Positions 1 to 7,935 of a stretch of 33,654 bases of DNA are shown piece after piece. Location: positions 1 to 33,654 of the IMG/VR virus record IMGVR_UViG_3300044294_000370. The stretch is one strand, 5' to 3'. The position numbers and the translations under genes were made by a program. The notes beneath the pieces are model-generated. The model saw only the letters and a program-made list of their open reading frames with translations. It was not told the origin of the DNA and searched no databases. This DNA comes from a virus. Numbering within the stretch: position 1 is the stretch's first letter; each line of letters begins with the position of its first letter.

Positions 1-629
1 TCTTTTACTGCTCCTTTTTTTAATAAGTCGTATATTTGCTGTTTTTCTTCATCAGTAAGTCCATCAGGGAGAAATTGTTTAAAATCCTCTAAAGTTTTTT
101 TTGGGTTGAGTAGTGTATCACGAGCTGTTGTTCCGCTTACCTCAGTACCAGGCTCATCAAATACTTCAGGTACTTTAGGTGTATCAGGTACATCAGCAGG
201 AGATTTAATTATTTTTACTTTTATATTAGGATATATCTCAATATTTTTGGTGCGACTTGCTATATCAGCTGCATCACTTTCTTTACCTTCTCTTTCTCCT
301 AAAAAGAAATATACAATTTGATCGGGATTATCTCTACCATAACGTATGATATCGCCTATAGGGGAAGGGGAAGGTTGAATATCAACTTTATTTCCTAAAA
401 GATCTTTATATCGATCCCAAACTACTAAAGATTGTTCTTGAGTAATACCATCTCGGATTCCACCTCCAACATAAACTATAAGTTTATCTAATTCGGGATA
501 TTCTTTTAAAGCTTGTTCTACAACTCCAAAGTGTCCTTTAGTAGGTGGTTTAAACCCCCCTCCAAACAAGCCTATAACTTGCCTATCTTCAAGAAGTTCT
601 CCTATTAAATATTTAGTAAGTTGGTTCAC
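1..629 (-). CDS. HIGH-type nucleotidyltransferase (NMNAT/cytidylyltransferase-like), 3' end missing
   Basis: The frame opens at a GTG (629-627) two bases after the stop of the preceding gene and stays open for 209 codons to the window edge. Residues 24-33 read GGFKPPTKGH, the (T/H)xGH nucleotide-binding signature of the nucleotidyltransferase superfamily. Residues 164-170 (VSGTTAR) match its second signature, (I/V)SxTxxR. The family transfers AMP or CMP onto a phosphate substrate (NMN, phosphopantetheine, glycerol phosphate); which substrate is used here cannot be read. The first ~15 residues (MNQLTKYLIGELLED) precede the fold and resemble helical N-termini of other genes in the window. It lies at the end of a coupled run with a kinase gene. 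GTG is chosen for its position after the upstream stop; no Shine-Dalgarno site is seen. Confidence 0.8.
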   Translation of the reverse strand, partial: MNQLTKYLIGELLEDRQVIGLFGGGFKPPTKGHFGVVEQALKEYPELDKLIVYVGGGIRDGITQEQSLVVWDRYKDLLGNKVDIQPSPSPIGDIIRYGRDNPDQIVYFFLGEREGKESDAADIASRTKNIEIYPNIKVKIIKSPADVPDTPKVPEVFDEPGTEVSGTTARDTLLNPKKTLEDFKQFLPDGLTDEEKQQIYDLLKKGAVK

Positions 630-631
630 TA

Positions 632-988
632 TTATCTAAGTTTTTCGATTTTTTCTTTAGCTGCTTTTTTCTTGTCGTCAATACCTTTTTTAGCTTCTCT
701 AAACTCATTCATAGCATCTTCCATTTCTTTAAGTTGCATTTCATATTCTTTTAGAGCTTCTGTAGCATGACGATTAGCTTCGGATCTAATTTTATAGACT
801 CCTCCTGTTTCGCCCATTTTGATTTCATCAAATACAGTAGCTTCATATACCATATCTTCTTTGGTCATTTTTCCTTTAGGTTTTCTAACTACAAAAAATT
901 TACCTACTTCGTCTATAGGAGTATATTCTTCTTGTTGTATTGCTTCTAATTCTTCTTTAATTAGATGGCGTAATTGGTTTAGTTTCAT
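632..988 (-). CDS. small highly charged coiled-coil protein, unknown function
   Basis: 118 residues. The N-terminus MKLNQLRHLIKEELEAIQQE is an amphipathic helix of the type shared by several genes here. The C-terminal half (about residues 75-118) is an uninterrupted Lys/Glu-rich helix, probably coiled coil. The ATG overlaps the stop of the upstream kinase gene (ATGA at 988-985), and the nucleotidyltransferase begins 2 nt downstream, so all three are probably translated together. No enzyme motif is visible. A scaffold-like or virion-internal role is inference from the N-terminal helix only. Confidence 0.75.
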   Translation of the reverse strand: MKLNQLRHLIKEELEAIQQEEYTPIDEVGKFFVVRKPKGKMTKEDMVYEATVFDEIKMGETGGVYKIRSEANRHATEALKEYEMQLKEMEDAMNEFREAKKGIDDKKKAAKEKIEKLR

Positions 989-1746
989 GATAAAAATTGG
1001 TTTATTTTAGTTTTAGCTATAGATAAAGTATCAAACTGAGGCAATGTATCTACCATTTGTTGTATATCTTGGTTTAATTTTTCTATATCAGCTTTTGCTT
1101 TAGCAATTTCTTCTGGTGTTTTTGGTTTTCCTTTAGCAGATGAAGTATCAAAAAATCTTCTTTTAACCTCTTCAGGACTAAATTGCATTTCAGCATCTTT
1201 AGGATTATTATTAATTAATATAAATCTATTTTCTCCAAACATATCTTTATATGTATTTATATTTAAATTTACATCTCTCCATGAACGCAACACAATACCA
1301 GGAAGTAAACTGCGTTCACGTTTTTGATTGCGTTCTAGGGATGTTGTAGGAGAAACATATAACATTAACATCATTGTATCATATCCTAAAGCTTCAAGTT
1401 GTTCTTTTTTCTTACGAATAGGGTTAGATGCAGCTCCTGTTCCATCTACAATTACATTTTTAAGATTTTTTATTAGTTCTTCAAATTTTTCTCGTGTTTG
1501 TTTTTGAGCAACAGCCATTAATTTAGCTGCTTGAGAAAGTTGATCAGGTGTAAAATTTTTCATATCTATTCCTAATCCCGTATCTTTTAACATTTGTTCG
1601 TATGTGTCGTCAACATTTATAACAGATATATTAGATGGCAACAATTGTTTTGATATTGTAGACTTCCCTGAACCCGCCGGACCTGCTAAAAATATAGCTT
1701 TAGGTTTTTTAATGGCTTCTCTTAAAAGGGATACCAGTCTAATCAT
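985..1746 (-). CDS. P-loop kinase, zeta-toxin/AAA_33-like
   Basis: 253 residues from the ATG at 1746. An in-frame upstream ATG at 1791 lies inside the terminator hairpin and is rejected as the start. Residues 22-30 (GPAGSGKST) are a Walker A loop. The next block carries VNVDDTYEQM, as in the acidic substrate-site segment of zeta-type kinases, and VIVDGTG is a likely Walker B-type strand. A basic stretch (RNQKRERS) could be the lid. Family members phosphorylate UDP-sugars, polynucleotides or small metabolites; the substrate is unknown. An N-terminal helix (IRLVSLLREAI) precedes the core. The gene follows a terminator, so it probably has its own promoter, and it overlaps the next gene by ATGA. 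Confidence 0.78.
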   Translation of the reverse strand: MIRLVSLLREAIKKPKAIFLAGPAGSGKSTISKQLLPSNISVINVDDTYEQMLKDTGLGIDMKNFTPDQLSQAAKLMAVAQKQTREKFEELIKNLKNVIVDGTGAASNPIRKKKEQLEALGYDTMMLMLYVSPTTSLERNQKRERSLLPGIVLRSWRDVNLNINTYKDMFGENRFILINNNPKDAEMQFSPEEVKRRFFDTSSAKGKPKTPEEIAKAKADIEKLNQDIQQMVDTLPQFDTLSIAKTKINQFLS

Positions 1747-1757
1747 AGCAGATTTTG

Positions 1758-1766
1758 TTATAAATA
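1758..1766 (-). promoter_or_regulatory. TATTTATAA element before the kinase gene
   Basis: The coding strand reads TATTTATAA 11 nt before the ATG at 1746 and just after the terminator T-run. The same element precedes four other minus-strand genes (near 7913, 18214, 21879 and 28134). It may be a late promoter or only an AT-rich leader. Confidence 0.35.
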
Positions 1767-1768
1767 TA

Positions 1769-1796
1769 TAAAAAAAGGCTTGGATAACCAAGCCTT
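1769..1796 (-). terminator. Rho-independent terminator
   Basis: On the minus strand a perfect 9-bp stem (AAGGCTTGG / CCAAGCCTT, 1775-1796) with a 4-nt loop is followed at once by a run of T (1776-1769). It lies ~70 nt after the stop of the 83-residue gene and would end transcription of the primase/nuclease unit before the kinase unit. Confidence 0.85.
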
Positions 1797-1867
1797 CTGA
1801 ATTATTGTGTGTTTTTTTATTATTTTTTAATATTATTTTTTAGTATCTTCTGCTTTTTTACTTTCAC

Positions 1868-2119
1868 TTACAACGCATCATCTACTGCAGTTGTAAGATT
1901 ACGGATCATTTGAGATAATTTGGTTTTATCTTCTTTAGGTAAGTTTTTAAGATTTTCTTTTTGTTTTATTAAATCCTTAACAAACTCCTCACGAAGTGTT
2001 TCAATTTTTTCTTTGTACTTTTCAAATAAATCTTCTTCAGCTTTCTGTTCATTTTCGTCTAATTGAAGACCAGCAAGAGCATTCATGCGTTGAAATTCTT
2101 CGGATAGTAATTGTTTCAT
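1868..2119 (-). CDS. small helical protein, unknown function
   Basis: 83 residues, almost entirely helical and rich in Lys and Glu. The N-terminus is MKQLLSEEFQRMNALAGLQL. The LLSEEF segment has the (I/L)xE triplet seen in other N-terminal helices of this window. The ATG overlaps the stop of the nuclease gene (ATGA, 2119-2116). It is the last gene before the terminator at 1769-1796. No catalytic motif is seen; similar short helical proteins in large phages are often structural, but that is inference. Confidence 0.7.
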   Translation of the reverse strand: MKQLLSEEFQRMNALAGLQLDENEQKAEEDLFEKYKEKIETLREEFVKDLIKQKENLKNLPKEDKTKLSQMIRNLTTAVDDAL

Positions 2120-2880
2120 GTTGTTCTTTTTACATTGGTTTTAAATTGTTCAAATTGTGGTTCCGCATTTGGGTTTTCCAAATCAAACAATTGTTTTACT
2201 ATCATAAATATATGAAGATTTTCACTCTGCGATCTCTCAGATGTAACTATTTCCCATCCTTTCCCTTGCATTTTCTCTTTGTTAGCCTTGCGTTTTGATG
2301 ATTTTAACCATAGTATTCCGTAGTTTTCTATAGTTTTGCCAAAACACTCTTCGTAACACTTACCATAAACTGCGGTTTGTAGTTCGTAGGTAGTTTGCAT
2401 ATGGTTTGATGTTTTAATGTCTAATAACCATAGTTTGCCGTCTATTTCACAAATCAAATCGCATGTTCCTGCTACTTTAAGTTCATCTGAAAATAAATGA
2501 ACTTCGGTTTCTATGAGTTTAGGATTATATGTTTCCCAAAATTCTGTAAATCGCAAAAACATTTGCCAAACATCAGGAGCATATATGGGGTCTCCATTTT
2601 TGGATAGATAGTTAAGTTCTTCTCCGTTCAAATATTTCTCTACTAAATTGTGTACTTGAGTACCTTCTTCAGATGCTTTTTTAACTATATATTCTGAAGC
2701 ATATCCTACTTGCTTGAGCCAATTTTCAAAGTATTTACCCTTTGGATAATATTGTAATATATAAGTGATAGATGGATAGTATTCTCCGTTACGCCTGTAA
2801 TAGCGGGAATCGGGCATCGTGATTTGTTTGTGATCATCGGATATTTCTAATATCCTGTCATACGAATGTTTTATTATCAT
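2116..2880 (-). CDS. PD-(D/E)XK nuclease (RecB/Cas4-type domain)
   Basis: 254 residues. The catalytic block is clear: His77, then Glu126, GTCD (138-141) and DIK (154-156), followed by a Gln/Tyr helix (ELQTAVYGKCY). This is the RecB-family arrangement, in which acidic residues bind the metal and Lys completes the active site. There are no cysteines arranged for a Cas4-type iron-sulfur cluster, so a plain PD-(D/E)XK exonuclease or recombination nuclease is likelier. It overlaps the primase gene by ATGA (2880-2877), which suggests a replication or recombination role. Confidence 0.8.
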   Translation of the reverse strand: MIIKHSYDRILEISDDHKQITMPDSRYYRRNGEYYPSITYILQYYPKGKYFENWLKQVGYASEYIVKKASEEGTQVHNLVEKYLNGEELNYLSKNGDPIYAPDVWQMFLRFTEFWETYNPKLIETEVHLFSDELKVAGTCDLICEIDGKLWLLDIKTSNHMQTTYELQTAVYGKCYEECFGKTIENYGILWLKSSKRKANKEKMQGKGWEIVTSERSQSENLHIFMIVKQLFDLENPNAEPQFEQFKTNVKRTT

Positions 2881-3809
2881 ATTAGTTGAAGTTTTTTCTC
2901 TAAAAGATTAGAGAATGTTAAAGGGTAAGTTTCTTGAATAAGGTGGGTAAAATTTGTAAATCCCATATCCGCAGGGTCTTTATCTTGCAAATCTACAAGA
3001 TATACTTCTTTTCCCTCTTTCATAAGGTTTTCACAAAAATTTAATGCTTGTTTTTGGGCATCTTTATCTAACGCTATATATATTTTACCTACTGCTGATG
3101 TGACAAGTTTTTTCATTAAACTAGGTTGTATTGTTTTACCTAATAAAGGCACAACATTACGTTTAATAGCTAAGGCATCAAATGGTCCTTCACATAATAT
3201 AACAGGTACATTCCAATTTATAAATATTTCAAATGGTATTATATTGCGAGAAGTAGATGGGTTTTTATATTTTACTGGGTTGGATTTATCAAATGTTCTA
3301 GCAGTAAAATAATTTAAATTTCCATTTTCATCATATGAAGGAATGATAATATGATTAGCATACCTTCCTTTTTCACAATATCCCATATTGTATTTAACAA
3401 TATCGTCTTTTATAATACCTCTAGCTTTAAGATATGCTAAAGCATGTCTTCCTATAATATTGTGGGGTGTAATATCAAGTAGCGATTTAAATTCTTTAGG
3501 TAATTCTATTTTTTCTTCTTGTTTAGGAACATCTATAGCAAAATATGTTTTAACTATAGATTTAAGTTCTACAAGTTTCTCCCCAGGTACACCTATAAGC
3601 TTAAATATTTGGTGTATTTTTTTACCTTTTTTATTGCAAGTCCAACAATGCCAACTTTCATAATTTTTAGATTCTTCATCAAAGTTTATTTCAAGTTTTG
3701 GCTTAGTATGTTTGCAAAAGGGACAAGTATAGGCGGCGTTGCCCCTAGCAGTAAGCTTTCCGGTACCAAGTACAGAGTTTACTAATGTAACTAGAGTTTG
3801 ATTTACCAT
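2877..3809 (-). CDS. DnaG-type DNA primase (zinc ribbon plus Toprim)
   Basis: 310 residues. An N-terminal zinc ribbon uses Cys29, Cys32, Cys55 and Cys58 (CPFC...CWTC). The Toprim core follows: strand VILCEGPFDALA gives the catalytic Glu and IYIALDKDA gives the DxD metal site. Together these make the RNA primers for lagging-strand synthesis. It is shorter than bacterial DnaG and has no helicase domain, so the helicase must be separate. It sits between a GIY-YIG gene and an overlapping nuclease gene. Confidence 0.88.
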   Translation of the reverse strand: MVNQTLVTLVNSVLGTGKLTARGNAAYTCPFCKHTKPKLEINFDEESKNYESWHCWTCNKKGKKIHQIFKLIGVPGEKLVELKSIVKTYFAIDVPKQEEKIELPKEFKSLLDITPHNIIGRHALAYLKARGIIKDDIVKYNMGYCEKGRYANHIIIPSYDENGNLNYFTARTFDKSNPVKYKNPSTSRNIIPFEIFINWNVPVILCEGPFDALAIKRNVVPLLGKTIQPSLMKKLVTSAVGKIYIALDKDAQKQALNFCENLMKEGKEVYLVDLQDKDPADMGFTNFTHLIQETYPLTFSNLLEKKLQLI

Positions 3810-3830
3810 AATGGGGAATATATAAAATCC

Positions 3831-4277
3831 CTATTTGGAATCAAAATCTTTTCTGTAAAATTTGCCTAAAACGTTATCGTTAAAGTATTCTGTAGGTTTT
3901 TCTAATACCCCATGCTTAAACAAATACTTACACTCGTAATATGTTAGCAGTTTTTTACTATAAACCAGCTCTAATATTTCACGTTTAAATTCTTGCTGTT
4001 TACCTTCTTTTAACATCCCTAAAATGGGCTTAGCAGAACCATAATATGTTTTCCAATCACTTTCTTTTTGGATAGTTTGGTGAGTTGGTTTACGGCCTGG
4101 TCCGGTATGGGCAGCAAGTTCTTTTTGCGTTAATTTGCGTTTTATATTGTGATATAGCACCTTCTTCCCAATATACGATATTCCGCTCGGTATGTGAGTT
4201 GTCATGTATATAAACCCGTATAAACCGGAAGGAAAATCATCTATTGTTTCTATAACTTTATTATTGTATAACCACAT
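3831..4277 (-). CDS. GIY-YIG nuclease
   Basis: 148 residues. Residues 21-24 (GFIY) and 35-37 (YIG) form the two signature strands, with a conserved GKK after the second. Glu115 in LLTYYECKYLF is the likely metal-binding catalytic Glu. The block DWKTYYGSAKPI is typical of phage members. It is a stand-alone domain without an obvious C-terminal DNA-binding module. Its place between virion and replication genes fits a free-standing Seg-like homing endonuclease or a repair nuclease; the sequence alone does not decide. Confidence 0.75.
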   Translation of the reverse strand: MWLYNNKVIETIDDFPSGLYGFIYMTTHIPSGISYIGKKVLYHNIKRKLTQKELAAHTGPGRKPTHQTIQKESDWKTYYGSAKPILGMLKEGKQQEFKREILELVYSKKLLTYYECKYLFKHGVLEKPTEYFNDNVLGKFYRKDFDSK

Positions 4278-4287
4278 AAATTATTTT

Positions 4288-5280
4288 TTAACATACTCCT
4301 GCTATAATATTATCACCTACTCTTCTAAATTGAATAAAAGCGCTGCCACCACCTGCAGCCAATATAATACTAGTTCTTGCGGCACTAGTATTATTTGACC
4401 CACTAACTAAAAAAGGTGATGAACCGTTACTACTAAGAGAACCACAGAACCTTAAAATAGGATTTCCCATTGTTGCTGTGTGCCTAATATATAAATCTAA
4501 TGATAATCCATCTTGGGGCATAGATGCTGTTATTCTAAGCTCCCCACCCCCCGCAAGCTCTCCTATCCAGGCTACACTACCTGTTAAACTAGCATCTACA
4601 TTAATTACCCCTAAACTTGTATAAGTAGCAGTTGCTCTTCTATAATTATTAGCTAGCATGCTTGAAGCTGTTATACCACTTGATGCAGATATTATAGAAG
4701 AAGTTATAGCTCCTGTTGTTACTAAGGTAGTACCAAATAGTCCTGCTGAGGAACTAATAGCACCTGAGGAAGTTATAGCTCCTGTTGTTACTAAGGTAGT
4801 ACCAAATAGTCCTGCTGAGGAACTAATAGCACCTGAGGAAGTTATAGCTCCTGTTGTTACTAAGGTAGTACCAAATAGTCTTGCTGAGGAACTAATAGCA
4901 CCTGAGGAAGTTATAGCTCCTGTTGTTACTAAGGTAGTACCAAATAGTCCTGCTGAGGAACTAATAGCACCTGAGGAAGTTATAGCTCCTGTTGTTACTA
5001 AGGTAGTACCAAATAGTCCTGCTGAGGAACTAATAGCACCTGAGGAAGTTATAGCTCCTGTTGTTATTAAGGTAGTACCAAATAGTCCTGCTGAGGAGCT
5101 AATGGCTCCTGAAGAAGTTATAGCACCATTAGCTATACGAAAAGATCCTGTAAGAGTTAAACTACCACTAATGGTTATATCATAATCTGTTTGTCCTGTT
5201 AAAGCATCTATTGATTGAGTTATATGAGATGCTTGTATAGTTTGACTATTTGATATTCCTGTTTTGCTTAATATTGCCAT
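4288..5280 (-). CDS. repeat-containing tail fibre-like protein
   Basis: 330 residues. After a ~50-residue head with ITISGSLTLTGSFR, six copies of a 23-residue unit follow (core GAITSSGAISSSAGLFGTTL), encoded by 69-bp DNA repeats. The Ser/Gly/Thr/Ile periodicity suggests a trimeric beta-helical shaft. The non-repeated C-terminal ~110 residues look like a compact beta domain (MPQDGLSLDLYIRHTAT, IQFRRVGDNIIAG) and could be the receptor-binding tip. It is last in the tail block, as fibres often are. The minus-strand reading is preferred over an antisense frame because it matches neighbour orientation and composition. Confidence 0.75.
   Translation of the reverse strand: MAILSKTGISNSQTIQASHITQSIDALTGQTDYDITISGSLTLTGSFRIANGAITSSGAISSSAGLFGTTLITTGAITSSGAISSSAGLFGTTLVTTGAITSSGAISSSAGLFGTTLVTTGAITSSGAISSSARLFGTTLVTTGAITSSGAISSSAGLFGTTLVTTGAITSSGAISSSAGLFGTTLVTTGAITSSIISASSGITASSMLANNYRRATATYTSLGVINVDASLTGSVAWIGELAGGGELRITASMPQDGLSLDLYIRHTATMGNPILRFCGSLSSNGSSPFLVSGSNNTSAARTSIILAAGGGSAFIQFRRVGDNIIAGVC
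4703..5116. repeat. six tandem 69-bp repeats
   Basis: Units begin at 4703, 4772, 4841, 4910, 4979 and 5048, and a decayed seventh begins at 5117. Copies are nearly identical, with single-base changes that give Gly to Arg in one unit and Thr to Ile in another. That homogeneity indicates recent expansion or gene conversion. The period is an exact multiple of three, so copy-number change keeps the frame. Confidence 0.92.
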
Positions 5281-5281
5281 A

Positions 5282-6208
5282 TTATCTATCTATATTTATT
5301 AGTATTGTTGTATCTGTTGTTGCTGAAGTTGGAAGAGGTTGAGCGAGTTTACCTATAGCTAATAAATTTTGATTATCGTCATATAATCCTATCGTTGATA
5401 CATATGGAGAAAAATATGAACCTGTAACAAAATTATAAAGAGTACTATCGGTTGAGCCTGATATAATAGAAGGATTTAAACTAAAATTAAATTCATTTTC
5501 TCTTATAGTACATTTGTATTGTGTTTCATATATTGTAAGTGAGGAGTTAAAAGAACAAGTAACAGCAGATGAGGTTACAAAATTAAGTATGTCTGCTGAT
5601 GATCCGCTTGTTATAATTGCTAATCCGTGGTAATAAAATATATTTCCGTATATTGTTGATCCTGATATTAAATTACCCTCTCCGTCATCTATAATAGTAA
5701 AGCTACTTGATTTCCACAAAAAAGAATTGGGTTGGATGTAATTCCCAAATAAACGAGAAGGTATAGATATTACTCCAATAGTAGAGTCGGATGCTGTAGG
5801 AAAATATTTAGGGAATGTTAAATCGGTTTGATTATAATTAAAATATCTTCCTGTTGAAGAAGGTGATCCTACTAAAACATTACCAGTTTCATCTACCCCC
5901 GGATAAATATACCCAATATTAACTGGGTCTCCATAACTTGAAGTACCTCCTAAACTGGAGCTTAGATAGTTTGAGTAATATAATTCTTTAATTGAATTAT
6001 ATACTAAACGTTGGTATCTTGTAGATACTTGTCCTGTAGTTGGGTCTGTTAAAGTATTAAATAATGAACTTGTGTTAAGTCCTAAAAATCTATCTATAGA
6101 GACATTAGATGCAGTTAAAGCTGCTGCCCCTTGAAAAGTAAACGACTTGTTTACTTCAAAAGGAGTAATAACTACATCAGAGGCTAAAAGTTGTTTGTAC
6201 GCACTCAT
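5282..6208 (-). CDS. tail/baseplate structural protein with shared C-terminal domain
   Basis: 308 residues, Ser/Thr/Tyr-rich like the other tail genes. The last ~70 residues (NFSLNPSIISGST ... STIGLYDDNQNLLAIGKLAQPLP) align by eye with the end of the next upstream gene (6214-7233), so the two share a domain through duplication. The GLYND..ELLAVAKLSRP-type ending is, to my recollection, widespread in virion proteins of marine T4-like phages. The exact position in the particle is unknown. It sits 6 nt downstream of its paralog and 2 nt before the fibre gene. Confidence 0.7.
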   Translation of the reverse strand: MSAYKQLLASDVVITPFEVNKSFTFQGAAALTASNVSIDRFLGLNTSSLFNTLTDPTTGQVSTRYQRLVYNSIKELYYSNYLSSSLGGTSSYGDPVNIGYIYPGVDETGNVLVGSPSSTGRYFNYNQTDLTFPKYFPTASDSTIGVISIPSRLFGNYIQPNSFLWKSSSFTIIDDGEGNLISGSTIYGNIFYYHGLAIITSGSSADILNFVTSSAVTCSFNSSLTIYETQYKCTIRENEFNFSLNPSIISGSTDSTLYNFVTGSYFSPYVSTIGLYDDNQNLLAIGKLAQPLPTSATTDTTILINIDR

Positions 6209-6213
6209 TCATT

Positions 6214-7233
6214 TTAAAAATCTAATTTTACACGAATTAATGCTTCTTTAGTAAAATCTTTAGGTAATGGTCTAGATAGCTTAGCTACTGCTAATAGTTC
6301 ATTTGTGTCGTTATATAATCCTATTGTTGTAATATAGCTACGAGGAGTATTAATAAAGTCGCTATATAAGATTTCTCCAGTAGAACCAGAAATGTATGAA
6401 GGATTAACAGAATAGTTAAACTCCGAACTTTTAGCTCTAATAAATAAGTAGTTCGAAGATATTGTTTCATTTGAATTTAAAATAAAATTAGCGCCTCCAC
6501 TTATATGAGCAAATAATGAAAGATTAGGAGAAATGTTAGGAGTTACACTTGAATTAGATGCACTGTATTGAAGAGCCATTCCTCCACTTACAGCAGGGGT
6601 AGCTAATGCTCTAGGATTTAGTAATATTGTTCCTATATCCGGTAATAACCAACCATATGATCCTGAATTTTTTGTATATCCACTAGAATCAATACTTGTA
6701 TTAAGTGATCCTGCTGATCCTGAAACTAATTGAAATACTCTGTTAGAACCAACATATTGTGGAGTAACTGTTGTTAAACTATTATCGGTTATTGTCTGAG
6801 TAATAGAAGCACTAGTAAATCTAAGAGTCAAAGAACCAGGTAGCAAAGTCTCCTTAAATCTAGCTCTTTCAAAAGTTAAAGCAAAAAATTCAGTAGTAGT
6901 GATGTTTCCAAAAACAAAATCTGTATTTTCATCTCCTAATACTAAATCTTGAAATTGCCCATAAACAGTAGATGTAGGAGAATTATTACTAATTGTACTG
7001 TTGTAAGATAAACTACCACTTCCTAAAGCATTACCATATGCTATATCAAATTGGGGTGTAGATAGGCTTGAACTACCATAAACAGTTAAATAAAATTTAC
7101 CCGAAGACCCAGCTATTTGAGTAGAAGAACTAAAAAAGGTAGTTAGTGTTGGACTATTTGTTGACCATATTGGGGCAGATATAGCATCTGAACTTAGTAC
7201 GAAATCGGAAGACTCTAATCTATTAAAGGACAT
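6214..7233 (-). CDS. tail/baseplate structural protein, paralog of the next gene
   Basis: 339 residues. The N-terminal part (MSFNRLESSDFVLSSDAISA) is rich in Ser and Thr and predicted mostly beta. The C-terminal ~70 residues (NYSVNPSYISGST ... TTIGLYNDTNELLAVAKLSRPLP) are shared with the downstream 308-residue protein, while the N-terminal regions have diverged. This looks like a conserved attachment domain with variable outer parts. Role inferred from position in the virion gene block. Confidence 0.7.
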   Translation of the reverse strand: MSFNRLESSDFVLSSDAISAPIWSTNSPTLTTFFSSSTQIAGSSGKFYLTVYGSSSLSTPQFDIAYGNALGSGSLSYNSTISNNSPTSTVYGQFQDLVLGDENTDFVFGNITTTEFFALTFERARFKETLLPGSLTLRFTSASITQTITDNSLTTVTPQYVGSNRVFQLVSGSAGSLNTSIDSSGYTKNSGSYGWLLPDIGTILLNPRALATPAVSGGMALQYSASNSSVTPNISPNLSLFAHISGGANFILNSNETISSNYLFIRAKSSEFNYSVNPSYISGSTGEILYSDFINTPRSYITTIGLYNDTNELLAVAKLSRPLPKDFTKEALIRVKLDF

Positions 7234-7243
7234 ATTTTATATT

Positions 7244-7891
7244 TTAAGATATTTTTGTTACTATAAATGGGACAGTTATACGAGCTCCACTATCCCTACC
7301 TTCAATTGTTAAAGTAGCAGTTAATTGGGTTCGTGAACCAAATAATGTATTAATAGTAGTGGCTCTAATATTTATTGTAGTTCCAACAACTGTTTTAGAT
7401 ACAGATGTTCCTAAAGTTGTAGTTTGGTTAAGAGCCTGAGCTTGTGGAGTATTAATACCTACGCCTTCAAATTGATTAAATAACCTTACATCTGAAACTG
7501 TAGCTGTATAGCCACTGGATTCAAATGTATTTCCTCCTAGATAATTTAATGTTTGAGGAGTAATAGCAAGTGAGGCACCTTGTTGTAAATTGTATTGAGA
7601 ATTAATTCCTCCAATAATAGGCATTTTGGCTGTTCCTCTAGGCAAAGTAAGTAATTTATATTTCATCACTTGAGTTTCTTGAGGAAGCGCTTCAAGTAAA
7701 GGCATATTTTCAATTGCTTCCCCGTAATAAGCAGAACCGGAAGGATGAGTTGGATTATATAAAGTATAATCTATTTCATCATCTGCTAAAGCAAATTGTG
7801 TTATATTAAAATTTCCTTGTGCTAGTAATTGACGGCCTTTTGTCGTCAAAATAGCATCTACTGTAACTACTGAATTATCTAGATATCCCAT
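7244..7891 (-). CDS. virion structural protein (conserved large-phage family)
   Basis: 215 residues beginning MGYLDNSVVTVDAILTTKGR. The segment NITQFALADDEIDYTLYNP is one I recognise from structural proteins of marine T4-like phages, where the family is annotated only as virion protein. The C-terminal half is beta-rich. It begins 44 nt after the stop of the 840-residue gene, behind a TATTTATAA element, so it may start a transcript. Confidence 0.72.
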   Translation of the reverse strand: MGYLDNSVVTVDAILTTKGRQLLAQGNFNITQFALADDEIDYTLYNPTHPSGSAYYGEAIENMPLLEALPQETQVMKYKLLTLPRGTAKMPIIGGINSQYNLQQGASLAITPQTLNYLGGNTFESSGYTATVSDVRLFNQFEGVGINTPQAQALNQTTTLGTSVSKTVVGTTINIRATTINTLFGSRTQLTATLTIEGRDSGARITVPFIVTKIS

Positions 7892-7908
7892 TTTTAATGA
7901 TTATTTTA

Positions 7909-7917
7909 TTATAAATA
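7909..7917 (-). promoter_or_regulatory. TATTTATAA element before the 215-residue gene
   Basis: The coding strand reads TATTTATAA 17 nt before the ATG at 7891, in one of the few non-coding gaps of the tail block. Candidate promoter by recurrence at five sites; no transcript evidence. Confidence 0.35.
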
Positions 7918-7935
7918 TATGTGTTTTTGAATTTA

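Noticed and set aside
1747-1791. Longer start for the kinase gene at 1791
   Set aside because: The additional 15 codons run through the terminator hairpin and T-run; the ATG at 1746 follows an AT-rich leader and starts at the conserved helix.
2116-2880. Cas4 and therefore a CRISPR-linked function
   Set aside because: The PD-(D/E)XK block is present, but the four Cys for an iron-sulfur cluster and any CRISPR genes are not.
4703-5116. CRISPR array
   Set aside because: Repeats are contiguous 69-bp coding units with no unique spacers and lie within a fibre gene.
4658-5185. Long plus-strand frame of 175 residues across the fibre repeats
   Set aside because: It is the antisense image of the 69-bp repeats, which are a multiple of three and so keep any frame open. 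It has no leader and opposes every neighbour.
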